From Eubacterium sp. (GTDB taxonomy: Bacteria; Bacillota; Clostridia; Peptostreptococcales; Anaerovoracaceae), in assembly GCA_017533915.1 (NCBI GenBank), contig JAFWHX010000001.1:1-64000 (forward strand): a stretch of 64,000 bases of DNA, read 5' to 3'. The position numbers were made by a program, and so were the translations under genes. The notes under the pieces were generated by a model. That model saw only the letters and a program-made list of their open reading frames with translations. It was not told the origin of the DNA and did not search any database. Below, one piece after another: positions 1-7,212 of the stretch. Each line of letters starts with the position of its first letter. Within the stretch, counting starts at the first letter, position 1.

Positions 1-37
1 CCGTGCGTCGGGTGTTCGAATCGCCTCTGGTGCACCA
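1..37 (+). tRNA. tRNA 3' end, partial (tRNA-Arg likely)
   Basis: Only the 3' third is inside the window. The T loop TTCGAAT (15-21) is flanked by five-base arms that pair with two G-U wobbles. It is followed by a seven-base acceptor strand CTGGTGC, discriminator A and an encoded CCA (35-37). The implied 5' acceptor strand GCACCAG resembles clostridial tRNA-Arg genes, but the anticodon lies outside the window, so the identity is an inference. Confidence 0.75.
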
Positions 38-100
38 AAGGGATGTGGATGACTTATGTCATCCACATCCCTTTATTGTATCATATAGCGATTCGAACAC
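12..100. repeat. inverted repeat including the tRNA T arm
   Basis: The 13 bases GTGTTCGAATCGC (12-24), which span the tRNA T arm, recur as an exact reverse complement at 88-100. The hairpin at 37-74 sits between them. RNA reading past the tRNA end could therefore fold the T arm into an extended hairpin instead of the tRNA cloverleaf. A chance 13-base match this close is unlikely. Whether it is regulatory, or a scar of tRNA-targeted integration, cannot be decided from the sequence. Confidence 0.6.
37..78 (+). terminator. strong hairpin after the tRNA
   Basis: A perfect 17-bp stem (37-53 with 58-74) with a 4-base loop begins at the last base of the tRNA CCA. It is followed on the plus strand by TTTATTGTAT, a weak U-tract. 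It probably ends the tRNA transcript, and may also serve the convergent nitrogen operon, whose last stop codon is at 113. Confidence 0.65.
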
Positions 101-112
101 GAAAGTGCTCTT

Positions 113-697
113 TCACCCGTATGTCCTTATTATTTCTTCCGCAACTTCTTTCTTTGAGATACATCGGTCCATAGCCTGTTTCTCGATATACCGGTGTGCC
201 TGCGGCTCATCCATCTTAAGCTCGGAGATCAAAAGCCATTTCGCACGGTTCACTATACGTATCTCCTCCATCTTTTCTTCAACGGAAAGCGTTTTCTTCT
301 CCATCATTCTCAGGCGTTCTCTGGCGCTCGACATCCAGTCGAGAGCAAGGGTGAATGTCGACCGCGAAAATGGTTTTGATATAGTGAACACACCATGGTC
401 TGAAACTTTATCCCGGACATCATCATAGAACTCCGCACGAATACAGAGGAGCACTACTGTTCCCCTTGAGCTCCCAAGATCGATAGCAAATCTTACGCCT
501 GCGCCATCAGGCAGCGGAGAATTGATGACTACGAAATCATAGCTCTGTTCGCTCCACGCACGCTCTCCAACGCTTATGCTTGAAACGAACCTGACAGGCT
601 GGCAGTATGCTTCAGTAAGGATCTCCGAGAGAGCGCTATTCAGTTTTTCTGCCGCTGAGACGACGAGAACACTATAGCATCGCTCTTCCAGACTCAT
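113..697 (-). CDS. ANTAR-domain RNA-binding antiterminator with degenerate receiver
   Basis: This 194-residue protein has a receiver-like N-terminal half (about 8-118) and an ANTAR helical domain (about 130-192) with the typical R-x-NRAKWLL and A-hydrophobic pattern. ANTAR proteins (AmiR, NasR, EutV) bind leader RNAs and prevent termination. The residue at the phospho-acceptor position is Asn59 rather than Asp (context V-I-N-S-P-L-P-D-G), and no histidine kinase is nearby, so classical phosphorylation is unlikely. It is the last gene of the glutamate synthase/GlnA operon, 34 bases after glnA, and is the obvious candidate to act on the leader hairpins at about 6.95 and 7.15 kb. The family is clear; the target is inferred. 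Confidence 0.88.
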   Translation of the reverse strand: MSLEERCYSVLVVSAAEKLNSALSEILTEAYCQPVRFVSSISVGERAWSEQSYDFVVINSPLPDGAGVRFAIDLGSSRGTVVLLCIRAEFYDDVRDKVSDHGVFTISKPFSRSTFTLALDWMSSARERLRMMEKKTLSVEEKMEEIRIVNRAKWLLISELKMDEPQAHRYIEKQAMDRCISKKEVAEEIIRTYG

Positions 698-731
698 TCA
701 GGATCTCCTTCCTTCTCGGATCACTTTAAGT

Positions 732-1907
732 CTATTCTCCACAATATATCGATATAATATCTGAAGGTATATGTTCTTTGATAAAATCACTGGATGCGGA
801 CGTCTCACATGCCTCCAGGAAATTTCCAGGGAGCTGCTCATATGAAAGGAACTTCTCCGAGCCGTCTAAAGTCATATCGTTAATTGACGATCCAGAAAGA
901 GGCAGCTCGTTCAGCATGCCGTCAAGCCCTGCATAGATGATCAGCGCAAATGAAAGGTACGGATTAGCAGTAGGATCCAGATACCGCATTTCTGCTGAGC
1001 ATCGTCCATCGATCACGGCAGGGATGCGGATAAGCTTCGAGCTGTGATATCTCAGCCGGTCATACGCGGCTTCGCGAGGATCCATAAACACAGCCAATGA
1101 CTTATAATGCCGCAGTATACCAGCAATCATATGTGATAAATCGGTTTCTTTAGAATCTAGTCTCAGAGACACATTGATATAAAAACCATTCCCCGGATAG
1201 TCAGCGAGCGGTTTTGGTGAAAAATCAGCCGCAAGTCCGTTCCTGTGGGCAACAGTCTTAACTACACGCTGGAACGTCATCGCATTATCAGCAGCGGCAA
1301 GCGCGCCTGCAAACGGAATATCTATCTCGTTCTGGCCAGGTCCCTCTTCATGATACGAACTCTCCGTCCGGATCCCCATCTCCTCCAAAGTCAGGCATGT
1401 CTCACGACGGACGTTCTCTCCGCGGTCTTCTGGCGCTATATCCATATACCCTGCGTCATCACATGGAGTTGTTGTCGGTTTCCCGTTCTCATCCAGCATG
1501 AACAGGTAGAATTCCTGTTCTGTTCCAAATGTGAATTCCACGCCGTGTTTTTCCGCTTCACAGACAGCTTTCTTCAGAAGACTTCTGGTGTCACACGGGA
1601 ACGGGGTCCCGTCCGGATGAGTAATGCTGGAGAACATCTGGACCACGCGGCCGTGTTCCGATCTCCACGGAAGCGGCATAAGAGTATCAGGCTCGGGATG
1701 GAGAAGAAGCTCGCTGTGTGAGCCATCTCCGAATCCTGCAATGAACGACGCATCAAACGGAATGCCCTGGTCAAAAGCTCTGGGAAGCTCATCCGGCATG
1801 ACAGCAACGTTCTTCTGTTTACCAAAAACGTCGCAGAAAGTAAGACGTATAAACTTGACATCTTCTTCCTGCGCGTATTGTATGACTTCATCCTTCGTAT
1901 ATTTCAT
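732..1907 (-). CDS. glnA: glutamine synthetase family protein (GlnA-like, short, atypical)
   Basis: A 391-residue member of the glutamine synthetase superfamily, shorter than usual GSI enzymes (about 440-470). Visible motifs are GTEQEFYLF (128-136), HEEGPGQNEID (186-196), the ATP-site stretch starting K-P-L at 232, and DPTANPYL near 310. In the ATP-site signature the otherwise conserved His is Tyr243 (G-N-G-F-Y-I-N-V-S). That His ligates the second metal in classical GS. The enzyme should make glutamine from glutamate, ammonia and ATP, but the substitution leaves activity or substrate open. It lies between the GXGXG subunit gene (18-base gap) and the ANTAR gene, so it is part of the nitrogen operon. 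A separate type III enzyme is encoded at 7.2-9.3 kb. Confidence 0.82.
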   Translation of the reverse strand: MKYTKDEVIQYAQEEDVKFIRLTFCDVFGKQKNVAVMPDELPRAFDQGIPFDASFIAGFGDGSHSELLLHPEPDTLMPLPWRSEHGRVVQMFSSITHPDGTPFPCDTRSLLKKAVCEAEKHGVEFTFGTEQEFYLFMLDENGKPTTTPCDDAGYMDIAPEDRGENVRRETCLTLEEMGIRTESSYHEEGPGQNEIDIPFAGALAAADNAMTFQRVVKTVAHRNGLAADFSPKPLADYPGNGFYINVSLRLDSKETDLSHMIAGILRHYKSLAVFMDPREAAYDRLRYHSSKLIRIPAVIDGRCSAEMRYLDPTANPYLSFALIIYAGLDGMLNELPLSGSSINDMTLDGSEKFLSYEQLPGNFLEACETSASSDFIKEHIPSDIISIYCGE

Positions 1908-1925
1908 ACTGTCCTCCAGCCTGTT

Positions 1926-2648
1926 TTAATTGGCTACATACATCTCCTCATATGGATTCCTACTGTCAGGAGTCACGACTGTAAAATGAGCGTCCATCAC
2001 CTCATCCAGGTCAAGTCCGAATAATTTACAGTAATCCATCAGATGGCCGCGCAGTTCGTTCATATCATCGGGAGACGCCTGCCTGGCAGTGACCTGCTCA
2101 GGAAATTCAATGTCTTTACATTCTGAACGAAGGAACATCTTACCTCCGTGCATTCCAGTACATGGATATTTTCCAACGCATTTCCCACGCCGGGTCTCGA
2201 GATCCAGAACGATAATGACACCGCCAGCCTGATATTCGCCGAGAAAGCTCCCGGCTTTTCCCCCGATCACGATGAGAGGAACTTTATCCTGGTACTCTTT
2301 CATATGGATACCCGCCCGGTATCCGGCGTTCCCTTTTACAAAGATCCTGCCCCCGCGCATGGCGTATCCTGCTGCGTCTCCGACGTTACCGTGGATAACG
2401 ATCGTGCCTGCGTTCATCGTATCGCCTACAGCGTCCTGGGCATTGCCCTGTACAGTGACAGTGCTGCCATTAAGATAGGCACCCAGAGCATTTCCCGGAA
2501 CACCCTGGATCATGATATCCTTGTCTGCCATACCGGCCGCGATAAAACGCTGGCCCAAGCAGGACTCGATCCTGCATGACCGCTCAGCACTTCGCAAAGC
2601 TTCATTAAGCTCCCTGTGATCAAGGCCATCTGCATTGATAGATAACAT
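1926..2648 (-). CDS. glutamate synthase GXGXG-domain subunit (GltB3-like)
   Basis: A 240-residue protein made almost entirely of the right-handed beta-helix found at the C terminus of bacterial GltB and in FwdC. Repeated G-x-x-G-x-G turns are visible from about 60 to 175 (for example GNVGDAAGYAMRGG and GNAGYRAG). In split, archaeal-type glutamate synthases this is a free-standing subunit that scaffolds the ammonia tunnel between the amidotransferase and synthase sites. It starts one base after the end of the FAD oxidoreductase gene, so the two are translationally close. Family assignment is firm. Confidence 0.88.
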   Translation of the reverse strand: MLSINADGLDHRELNEALRSAERSCRIESCLGQRFIAAGMADKDIMIQGVPGNALGAYLNGSTVTVQGNAQDAVGDTMNAGTIVIHGNVGDAAGYAMRGGRIFVKGNAGYRAGIHMKEYQDKVPLIVIGGKAGSFLGEYQAGGVIIVLDLETRRGKCVGKYPCTGMHGGKMFLRSECKDIEFPEQVTARQASPDDMNELRGHLMDYCKLFGLDLDEVMDAHFTVVTPDSRNPYEEMYVAN

Positions 2649-2649
2649 A

Positions 2650-3882
2650 TTATACCATACCTCCGAATTTTTTCCTACGAGCCTCCGCCGAGAACGCGGC
2701 AGTCGTGGCAGTTCGTTTCATTAGTTCAAAATTGACCGAGGACAGCGGTGTTTTTTCGCGTATCATCGATGTATATATCCCGGCTCTGTCGTCACACCCG
2801 ATCAGAATGAATCCTTTCAGGAGATCGTCTTTGGTATACAGGCGCTTGATAGAATGATCCGTCTTCTCCTCATACATCTCACCCTCATATGATCCGGCAG
2901 TTAAGGAATGCAGCCCGAAAAATCCGATCGAATTCATGATGATCCCTTTATCGAACACTTCATGGCCTCCCGCCATGTTCACACCCGCGGCATGTCCCTG
3001 CATCGCGGCGTTAGGAAGGTTTGCGAGCACACGCTTCTGTCCGCTTACCCTGTCCATCACCTCTACACAGTCTCCTGCCGCGTATATATCAGGTAAAGAC
3101 GTCTTTAGCTGTTCGTCCACTATGATCCCGCGGTCTGTCTCACCTCCGGCATCACTCATCAAAGCGATATTCGGACGTATTCCGACAGCGAGCACCAGTG
3201 CATCAAAATGCAGATCCGCCCCGCTCTTCATATGTGCCGTATCTTTATCAAAATATGTGACACTGTCGTTCATATAGAACTGTATCCCATTGGCTTCCAT
3301 ATGCCGCTGCAGAAGCGAAGCACACTCCGCGTCCAGAACGCTGGGCAGGATACGGTCCGCGAGGTCACATACAGTTACTCCCGCGACACGGCCGCATATC
3401 CCTTCTGCACATTTAAGCCCGATCATCCCCGCGCCTATGATCAAAACCTTGCTGTTTTCATCTACGCGCTGTTCCAGCGCGAGCGCGTCATCGAGAGTCA
3501 TAAATGAGAATTTGTTCTTCACGGAATCCAGGCCTTCAAACGGAGGCGTGAAAGGAAGTGATCCTGTCGCGATACAAAGATCAGTATATGGAATAACTGT
3601 CCCGTCATCCAGCTCAACTTTTTTCCTGTCCTTAACTATGTGTACTGCCTTTCTGTCATACAGGACTTTACATCCCATGCGTTCGTAAAAGCTAGGATCC
3701 CTGTATCTCATGCGGTCCGGATCTGTCCTTCCTTCCAAATAATAAGAGATCAGAGGCCGGCAGTACGCGTCATGGTCTTCTCCGGAGATGACTGTGATAC
3801 CGCCGTTATCGTCGATACTCCGTATTCCTTCGATACAGGTTGCGGCTGCTATGCCGTTCCCGATGATGATATATCGTTTCAT
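2650..3882 (-). CDS. FAD-dependent NAD(P)H oxidoreductase of the split glutamate synthase
   Basis: A 410-residue class-I pyridine nucleotide-disulfide-type oxidoreductase of the NirB/rubredoxin-reductase kind. It has an N-terminal FAD Rossmann motif (IIIGNGIAAATC), a second NAD(P)-binding motif VLIIGAGMIGL near 145 and the FAD motif YAAGDCVEV near 270. It overlaps the upstream Fe-S gene by four bases. In this operon it probably supplies electrons from NAD(P)H through the Fe-S protein to the FMN synthase subunit, taking the place of GltD. That role is inferred from position; the fold is clear. A true GltD-like protein is encoded elsewhere (13.5 kb). Confidence 0.85.
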   Translation of the reverse strand: MKRYIIIGNGIAAATCIEGIRSIDDNGGITVISGEDHDAYCRPLISYYLEGRTDPDRMRYRDPSFYERMGCKVLYDRKAVHIVKDRKKVELDDGTVIPYTDLCIATGSLPFTPPFEGLDSVKNKFSFMTLDDALALEQRVDENSKVLIIGAGMIGLKCAEGICGRVAGVTVCDLADRILPSVLDAECASLLQRHMEANGIQFYMNDSVTYFDKDTAHMKSGADLHFDALVLAVGIRPNIALMSDAGGETDRGIIVDEQLKTSLPDIYAAGDCVEVMDRVSGQKRVLANLPNAAMQGHAAGVNMAGGHEVFDKGIIMNSIGFFGLHSLTAGSYEGEMYEEKTDHSIKRLYTKDDLLKGFILIGCDDRAGIYTSMIREKTPLSSVNFELMKRTATTAAFSAEARRKKFGGMV

Positions 3883-4319
3883 TCGGCTTCTCCTCTCTCT
3901 TCATAGACGATCGCCCTGTTAGGGCAGCCCTTGACGCAGGCCGGCTCACCACAGGTATTCTTAAGGCAAAGCTCACATTTCTGCATCACGCCGTTCTCAT
4001 TCGGCGCAAGCGCGCCGTAAGGGCAGACAAGGATACAGGTAAAACATCCGACACACTTGTCCTGGTCGATCCTGATCACGCCGTCTTCTTTTGACAGGGC
4101 GCCGGCGATACAGCTCTTAACGCATATAGGATCTTCACAATGCCGGCATGATACGGCGTAGGTGATCTTATCGTTCTCCTCTATATGTATCCGGGGATAG
4201 ATAGGCTTCCCTTTCAGCGCCAGCACCATATCTGACAGGCCGGAGTTCGCGAACGCGCAGTTATATTCACACAGATGGCAGCCGAGGCACCACTGTTCAT
4301 TTACATAAACTCGTTTCAT
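3879..4319 (-). CDS. four-cluster 4Fe-4S electron-transfer protein (HycB/CooF-like)
   Basis: The start at 4319 was chosen because a GGGGGAA ribosome binding site precedes it and the codon follows the upstream stop by four bases; a longer reading from 4370 would overlap the upstream gene. The 146-residue product contains four ferredoxin cysteine groups: C-x2-C-x2-C-x3-C at 11-21, then SCRHCEDPICVKSC, KCVGCFTCILVC, and KCELCLKNTC continuing to CVKGC. Such proteins relay electrons between a flavoprotein and a partner enzyme. Here it sits between the FMN synthase and FAD subunit genes, so it likely bridges them. Confidence 0.85.
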   Translation of the reverse strand: MKRVYVNEQWCLGCHLCEYNCAFANSGLSDMVLALKGKPIYPRIHIEENDKITYAVSCRHCEDPICVKSCIAGALSKEDGVIRIDQDKCVGCFTCILVCPYGALAPNENGVMQKCELCLKNTCGEPACVKGCPNRAIVYEERGEAE

Positions 4320-4323
4320 TGTC

Positions 4324-5829
4324 TTATTCCCCCGCATGTGAGATACCAAGTATCTCAAGCTCTTTTTCATTCAGTCCTACACCGCGCAGCATCGATCTGT
4401 TGCCGCGAAGGGCCTCGATCGAATTGATGCCCATTCCGCCCATGATCTCTTTGATCTCGTGGCGCCAGGCTGTCATCAGGTTTATGAGGCGCTCACTTCC
4501 GACATCCGGATTCAGTCGCTTGACCAGATCAGGACGCTGAGTCGCGATGCCCCAGTTACACTTGCCCGTATGACATGTACGGCAAAGGTGACATCCCAGG
4601 GCCAGAAGCGCTGAAGTAGCGACATAGCACGCGTCAGCACCAAGCGCTATCGCCTTGACGACATCGGATGCGCTCCTTATCGATCCTCCAACGACAAGTG
4701 AAACATTGTTTCTGATACCTTCGTCTCTGAGACGCTGGTCCACTGCCGCAAGCGTAAGTTCGATAGGGATGCCCACATTGTCCCTGATCCTTGTCGGCGC
4801 GGCTCCTGTACCGCCGCGGAATCCGTCGATTGCTATGATGTCCGCGCCGCTCCTGGCGATCCCGCTTGCTATGGCGGCGATGTTATGGACTGCCGCCACC
4901 TTCACGATCACAGGTTTGCTGTAGCCTGTAGCCTCTTTCAGTGAATACACGAGCTGCCTCAGATCTTCAATAGAATAGATATCATGATGAGGAGCAGGTG
5001 ATATGGCATCTGTTCCTTCAGGTATCATACGTGTCCTGGATACGTCGCCTACTATTTTCGCGCCGGGCAGATGTCCGCCGATGCCGGGCTTGGCGCCCTG
5101 CCCCATCTTGATCTCGATAGCGGCACCTGTCTCCAGATAATCCTCATGTACACCGAACCTGCCGCTCGCCACCTGCACGATAGTATTAGGTCCATACTGA
5201 TAGAAATCCTCGTGAAGCCCGCCTTCACCGGTGTTATACATGATACCGAGCTCTGTAGCTGCTCTCGCAAGCGATGCATGTGCGTTATAGCTGATCGACC
5301 CGTAGCTCATGGCTGAAAACATCACCGGCATGGACAGCTCGATCTGAGGCGGAAGATCACAGATAATATTTCCGTCTTTATCCCTCTGGATCTTATCCGG
5401 CTTTTTGCCTAATGATACTCGTGTCTCCATCGGCTCACGCAGCGGATCGATAGGCGGGTTAGTCACCTGGGAAGCGTTCAGAAGTATCCTGTCCCAGTAG
5501 ACCGGGAGAGGCTTCGGATTCCCCATAGATGACAAGAGCACTCCGCCGCTTGACGCCTGTTTGTATATTTCCTTGATATTGTCAGCCTGCCAGTTCGCAT
5601 TCTCGCGGAACGCACAGTCGCTTTTCACTATCTTCAGCGCTCTCGTCGGACAAAGCGAAACACAGCGCTGGCAGTCTACACATTTTGTTTCGTCGCTCAT
5701 CATCAGGCCGCGCTCCGGACTGTAATGATGCACCTCGTTCGCGCACTGCCTCTCACATACACGGCACGCAATGCAGCGGTCCTGGTTCCGTACCACCTCA
5801 AATTCGGGGTAAATGAACTCCACACCCAT
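4324..5829 (-). CDS. glutamate synthase FMN/Fe-S catalytic subunit (archaeal-type GltB2)
   Basis: A 501-residue protein. Two 4Fe-4S clusters lie at the N terminus (C19, C22, C25, C29 and C50, C53, C56, C60), followed by the FMN-binding TIM barrel of glutamate synthase (about 95-480) with GQGAKPGIGGHLPG and the glycine-rich IDGFRGGTGAAP. A cysteine patch GCHLCRTCHTGKC near 410 corresponds to the 3Fe-4S site of GltB. It reductively transfers ammonia to 2-oxoglutarate to give glutamate. The N-terminal ferredoxin extension is typical of the split, archaeal/clostridial form. The start codon shares one base with the upstream amidotransferase stop codon. Confidence 0.92.
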   Translation of the reverse strand: MGVEFIYPEFEVVRNQDRCIACRVCERQCANEVHHYSPERGLMMSDETKCVDCQRCVSLCPTRALKIVKSDCAFRENANWQADNIKEIYKQASSGGVLLSSMGNPKPLPVYWDRILLNASQVTNPPIDPLREPMETRVSLGKKPDKIQRDKDGNIICDLPPQIELSMPVMFSAMSYGSISYNAHASLARAATELGIMYNTGEGGLHEDFYQYGPNTIVQVASGRFGVHEDYLETGAAIEIKMGQGAKPGIGGHLPGAKIVGDVSRTRMIPEGTDAISPAPHHDIYSIEDLRQLVYSLKEATGYSKPVIVKVAAVHNIAAIASGIARSGADIIAIDGFRGGTGAAPTRIRDNVGIPIELTLAAVDQRLRDEGIRNNVSLVVGGSIRSASDVVKAIALGADACYVATSALLALGCHLCRTCHTGKCNWGIATQRPDLVKRLNPDVGSERLINLMTAWRHEIKEIMGGMGINSIEALRGNRSMLRGVGLNEKELEILGISHAGE

Positions 5830-6923
5830 TAGAAAGCACCCTCCTTTACGTTTACGATGACAGGTTCTCCGCCGGACGGAGCCCAGACATTCTCAGCATC
5901 CGGCTCCATAGCACGGATAGCTGCTTCTTCGCTTGCAATAAAGACCTTATCATCCTTCTCACCTACGACCATGGAGCGGAGCTTCAGCCTGTCGTTCAGC
6001 GCCATGACGCCCCCAGTGAAGCCAAGGACGATAGAGAACGGGCCTGTTACGAGCAGGCTCGGGAAAACAGTACGAAGATACGCATACTGCTCTTTCAGCT
6101 TTTCGTCCTTCTCATCTTCTATCGTTTTCCAGAACGGCGCCGCGATAACATGTGCGGCTTCAGTAAGTGTCAGGCCCTGCTTCTTCACCAGATAATCCAG
6201 TATGTAGGTGATGACTTCTGTATCTGTCTGAAGAGTACATTTATATCCGAACATCTCAATGTACCGCCGGTTGGCGTCATACGAAGAGATCTCACCGTTA
6301 TGCACTACGGAATAGTCCAGCAGAGTAAATGGATGAGCTCCGCCCCACCATCCCGGTGTGTTGGTCGGATAGCGTCCATGTGCCGTCCAGGAATACCCTT
6401 CGTATTCATCCAGCCTGTAGAACCTGCTGACATCCTCCGGATAGCCTACCGCCTTGAATGTGCCCATGTTCTTTCCGCTGGAGAACACATAAACCCCGTC
6501 CATCTCGGTGTTTATGTGCATCACCGCACGCGATACGAATTCTTTCTCGTCGAGCTGGAGCTCAGCGAGCATGGATCTAAGCGGATCGACAAAATATCTC
6601 CAGATCATAGGCTCGTCAGTGATCTCAGGTATCTTTCTCGTCGGGATACGCTCCGCGTGGACGATCTCAAAATACTCCTTCAGAAATGCCTCACATTGCT
6701 TTCTTGTGTCTCTGCTGTCAAAAAACAGATGGAACGCATAAAAATCCTTGTAATCCGGATAAATACCATAGCCGGCAAAGCCGCCGCCAAGGCCGTTGCT
6801 CCTGTCGTGCATCGGTTTCATGGCTCTGGTGATCATCTCTCCTGTCATGCGGTTCCCATCTCTTGATATGACAGCTGCTATCGCGCATCCTGACGGAATG
6901 CGCACCTGACCTTCTTTCATCAT
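5829..6923 (-). CDS. glutamate synthase class II glutamine amidotransferase subunit (GltB1)
   Basis: A 364-residue class II (Ntn) glutaminase subunit that releases ammonia for the FMN subunit. The nucleophile should be Cys13 in the segment IPSGCAIAAV, which implies removal of a short 12-residue propeptide. Other family stretches are HDRSNGLGGGFAGYG, HGRYPTNTPGWWGGAHPF and HNGEISSYDANRRY. Start 6923 is preferred because an AAAGGG element lies ten bases upstream; the ATG at 6932 is only one base from that element. It is the first gene of a seven-gene minus-strand operon running to the ANTAR gene. Its leader holds a terminator-like hairpin. Confidence 0.9.
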   Translation of the reverse strand: MMKEGQVRIPSGCAIAAVISRDGNRMTGEMITRAMKPMHDRSNGLGGGFAGYGIYPDYKDFYAFHLFFDSRDTRKQCEAFLKEYFEIVHAERIPTRKIPEITDEPMIWRYFVDPLRSMLAELQLDEKEFVSRAVMHINTEMDGVYVFSSGKNMGTFKAVGYPEDVSRFYRLDEYEGYSWTAHGRYPTNTPGWWGGAHPFTLLDYSVVHNGEISSYDANRRYIEMFGYKCTLQTDTEVITYILDYLVKKQGLTLTEAAHVIAAPFWKTIEDEKDEKLKEQYAYLRTVFPSLLVTGPFSIVLGFTGGVMALNDRLKLRSMVVGEKDDKVFIASEEAAIRAMEPDAENVWAPSGGEPVIVNVKEGAF

Positions 6924-6943
6924 ATGAATCATGCCCTTTCAGA

Positions 6944-7008
6944 AAATAAAAAACAAAGGCGCTCATTGCCGCACATAAAACATGTACGATAATGAACGCC
7001 TTTGCTCA
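6944..7008 (-). promoter_or_regulatory. 5'-terminal leader hairpin (attenuator-like) of the glutamate synthase operon
   Basis: On the minus strand CAAAGGCGTTCATT (7004-6991) pairs with AATGAGCGCCTTTG (6967-6954), 14 pairs with one G-U. A smaller inner stem GTACAT/ATGTGC is present, and TTTTTTATTTT follows directly. This is a complete intrinsic-terminator signature lying between the promoter at 7018-7046 and the ribosome binding site of the first gene. Transcription must read through it, so conditional antitermination (for example by the ANTAR protein) is likely but not shown. Confidence 0.7.
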
Positions 7009-7017
7009 TTTGAATGT

Positions 7018-7046
7018 ATTTTACAACAGCGTTTTCATGATGTCAA
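7018..7046 (-). promoter_or_regulatory. promoter of the glutamate synthase operon
   Basis: On the minus strand a perfect -35 TTGACA (7046-7041) and -10 TAAAAT (7023-7018) are separated by 17 bases. The predicted start near 7011 places the leader hairpin within the first ten transcribed bases. Confidence 0.75.
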
Positions 7047-7057
7047 GTCCCGAGACA
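7041..7057. promoter_or_regulatory. possible GlnR/TnrA-like operator
   Basis: TGTCAAGTCCCGAGACA differs from the Firmicutes GlnR/TnrA consensus TGTNA-N7-TNACA at one fixed position and has exactly the 17-base length. It overlaps the -35 box of the glutamate synthase promoter, which would suit repression. The imperfect match and the absence of a glnR gene in the window keep this tentative. Confidence 0.3.
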
Positions 7058-7097
7058 GTAGATTCCTGCTTCTTAACTGCAGTATTGATATTGGCTC

Positions 7098-7127
7098 TTG
7101 ACTACGACGGATAATGGGGTATATAAT
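7098..7127 (+). promoter_or_regulatory. glnN promoter
   Basis: A -35 TTGACT (7098-7103) and a -10 TATAAT (7122-7127) are separated by 18 bases. The predicted start near 7135 lies at the foot of the hairpin at 7137-7184. It is divergent from the glutamate synthase promoter; about 50 bases separate the two -35 boxes. Confidence 0.75.
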
Positions 7128-7136
7128 GAGCACCGT

Positions 7137-7195
7137 AAAGGCAAAGACGTCTTTCGTGTGATCACGAATGGCGTCTTTGCCTTTTTAGTTTTGTA
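7137..7195 (+). promoter_or_regulatory. 5'-terminal leader hairpin (attenuator-like) of glnN
   Basis: AAAGGCAAAGACG (7137-7149) pairs perfectly with CGTCTTTGCCTTT (7172-7184). An inner stem TTCGTG/CACGAA closes a TGAT loop. The U-rich tail TTTTTAGTTTTG follows, only about ten bases before the GGAG of glnN. It looks like an intrinsic terminator at the very start of the transcript. It shares the GCAAAG-R-CG foot with the divergent glutamate synthase leader, suggesting one regulator for both. Confidence 0.7.
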
Positions 7196-7212
7196 AAAAA
7201 GGAGATATGAAC

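Noticed and set aside
12..100. Integrated-element attachment site at the tRNA
   Set aside because: The copied tRNA segment is inverted and lacks the 3' CCA end, and no integrase is in the window; kept only as an alternative explanation.
7010..7200. Classical ANTAR two-hairpin, six-base-loop target
   Set aside because: I could not find two adjacent small stems with A at loop position 1 and G at position 4; only the single long hairpins are reported.
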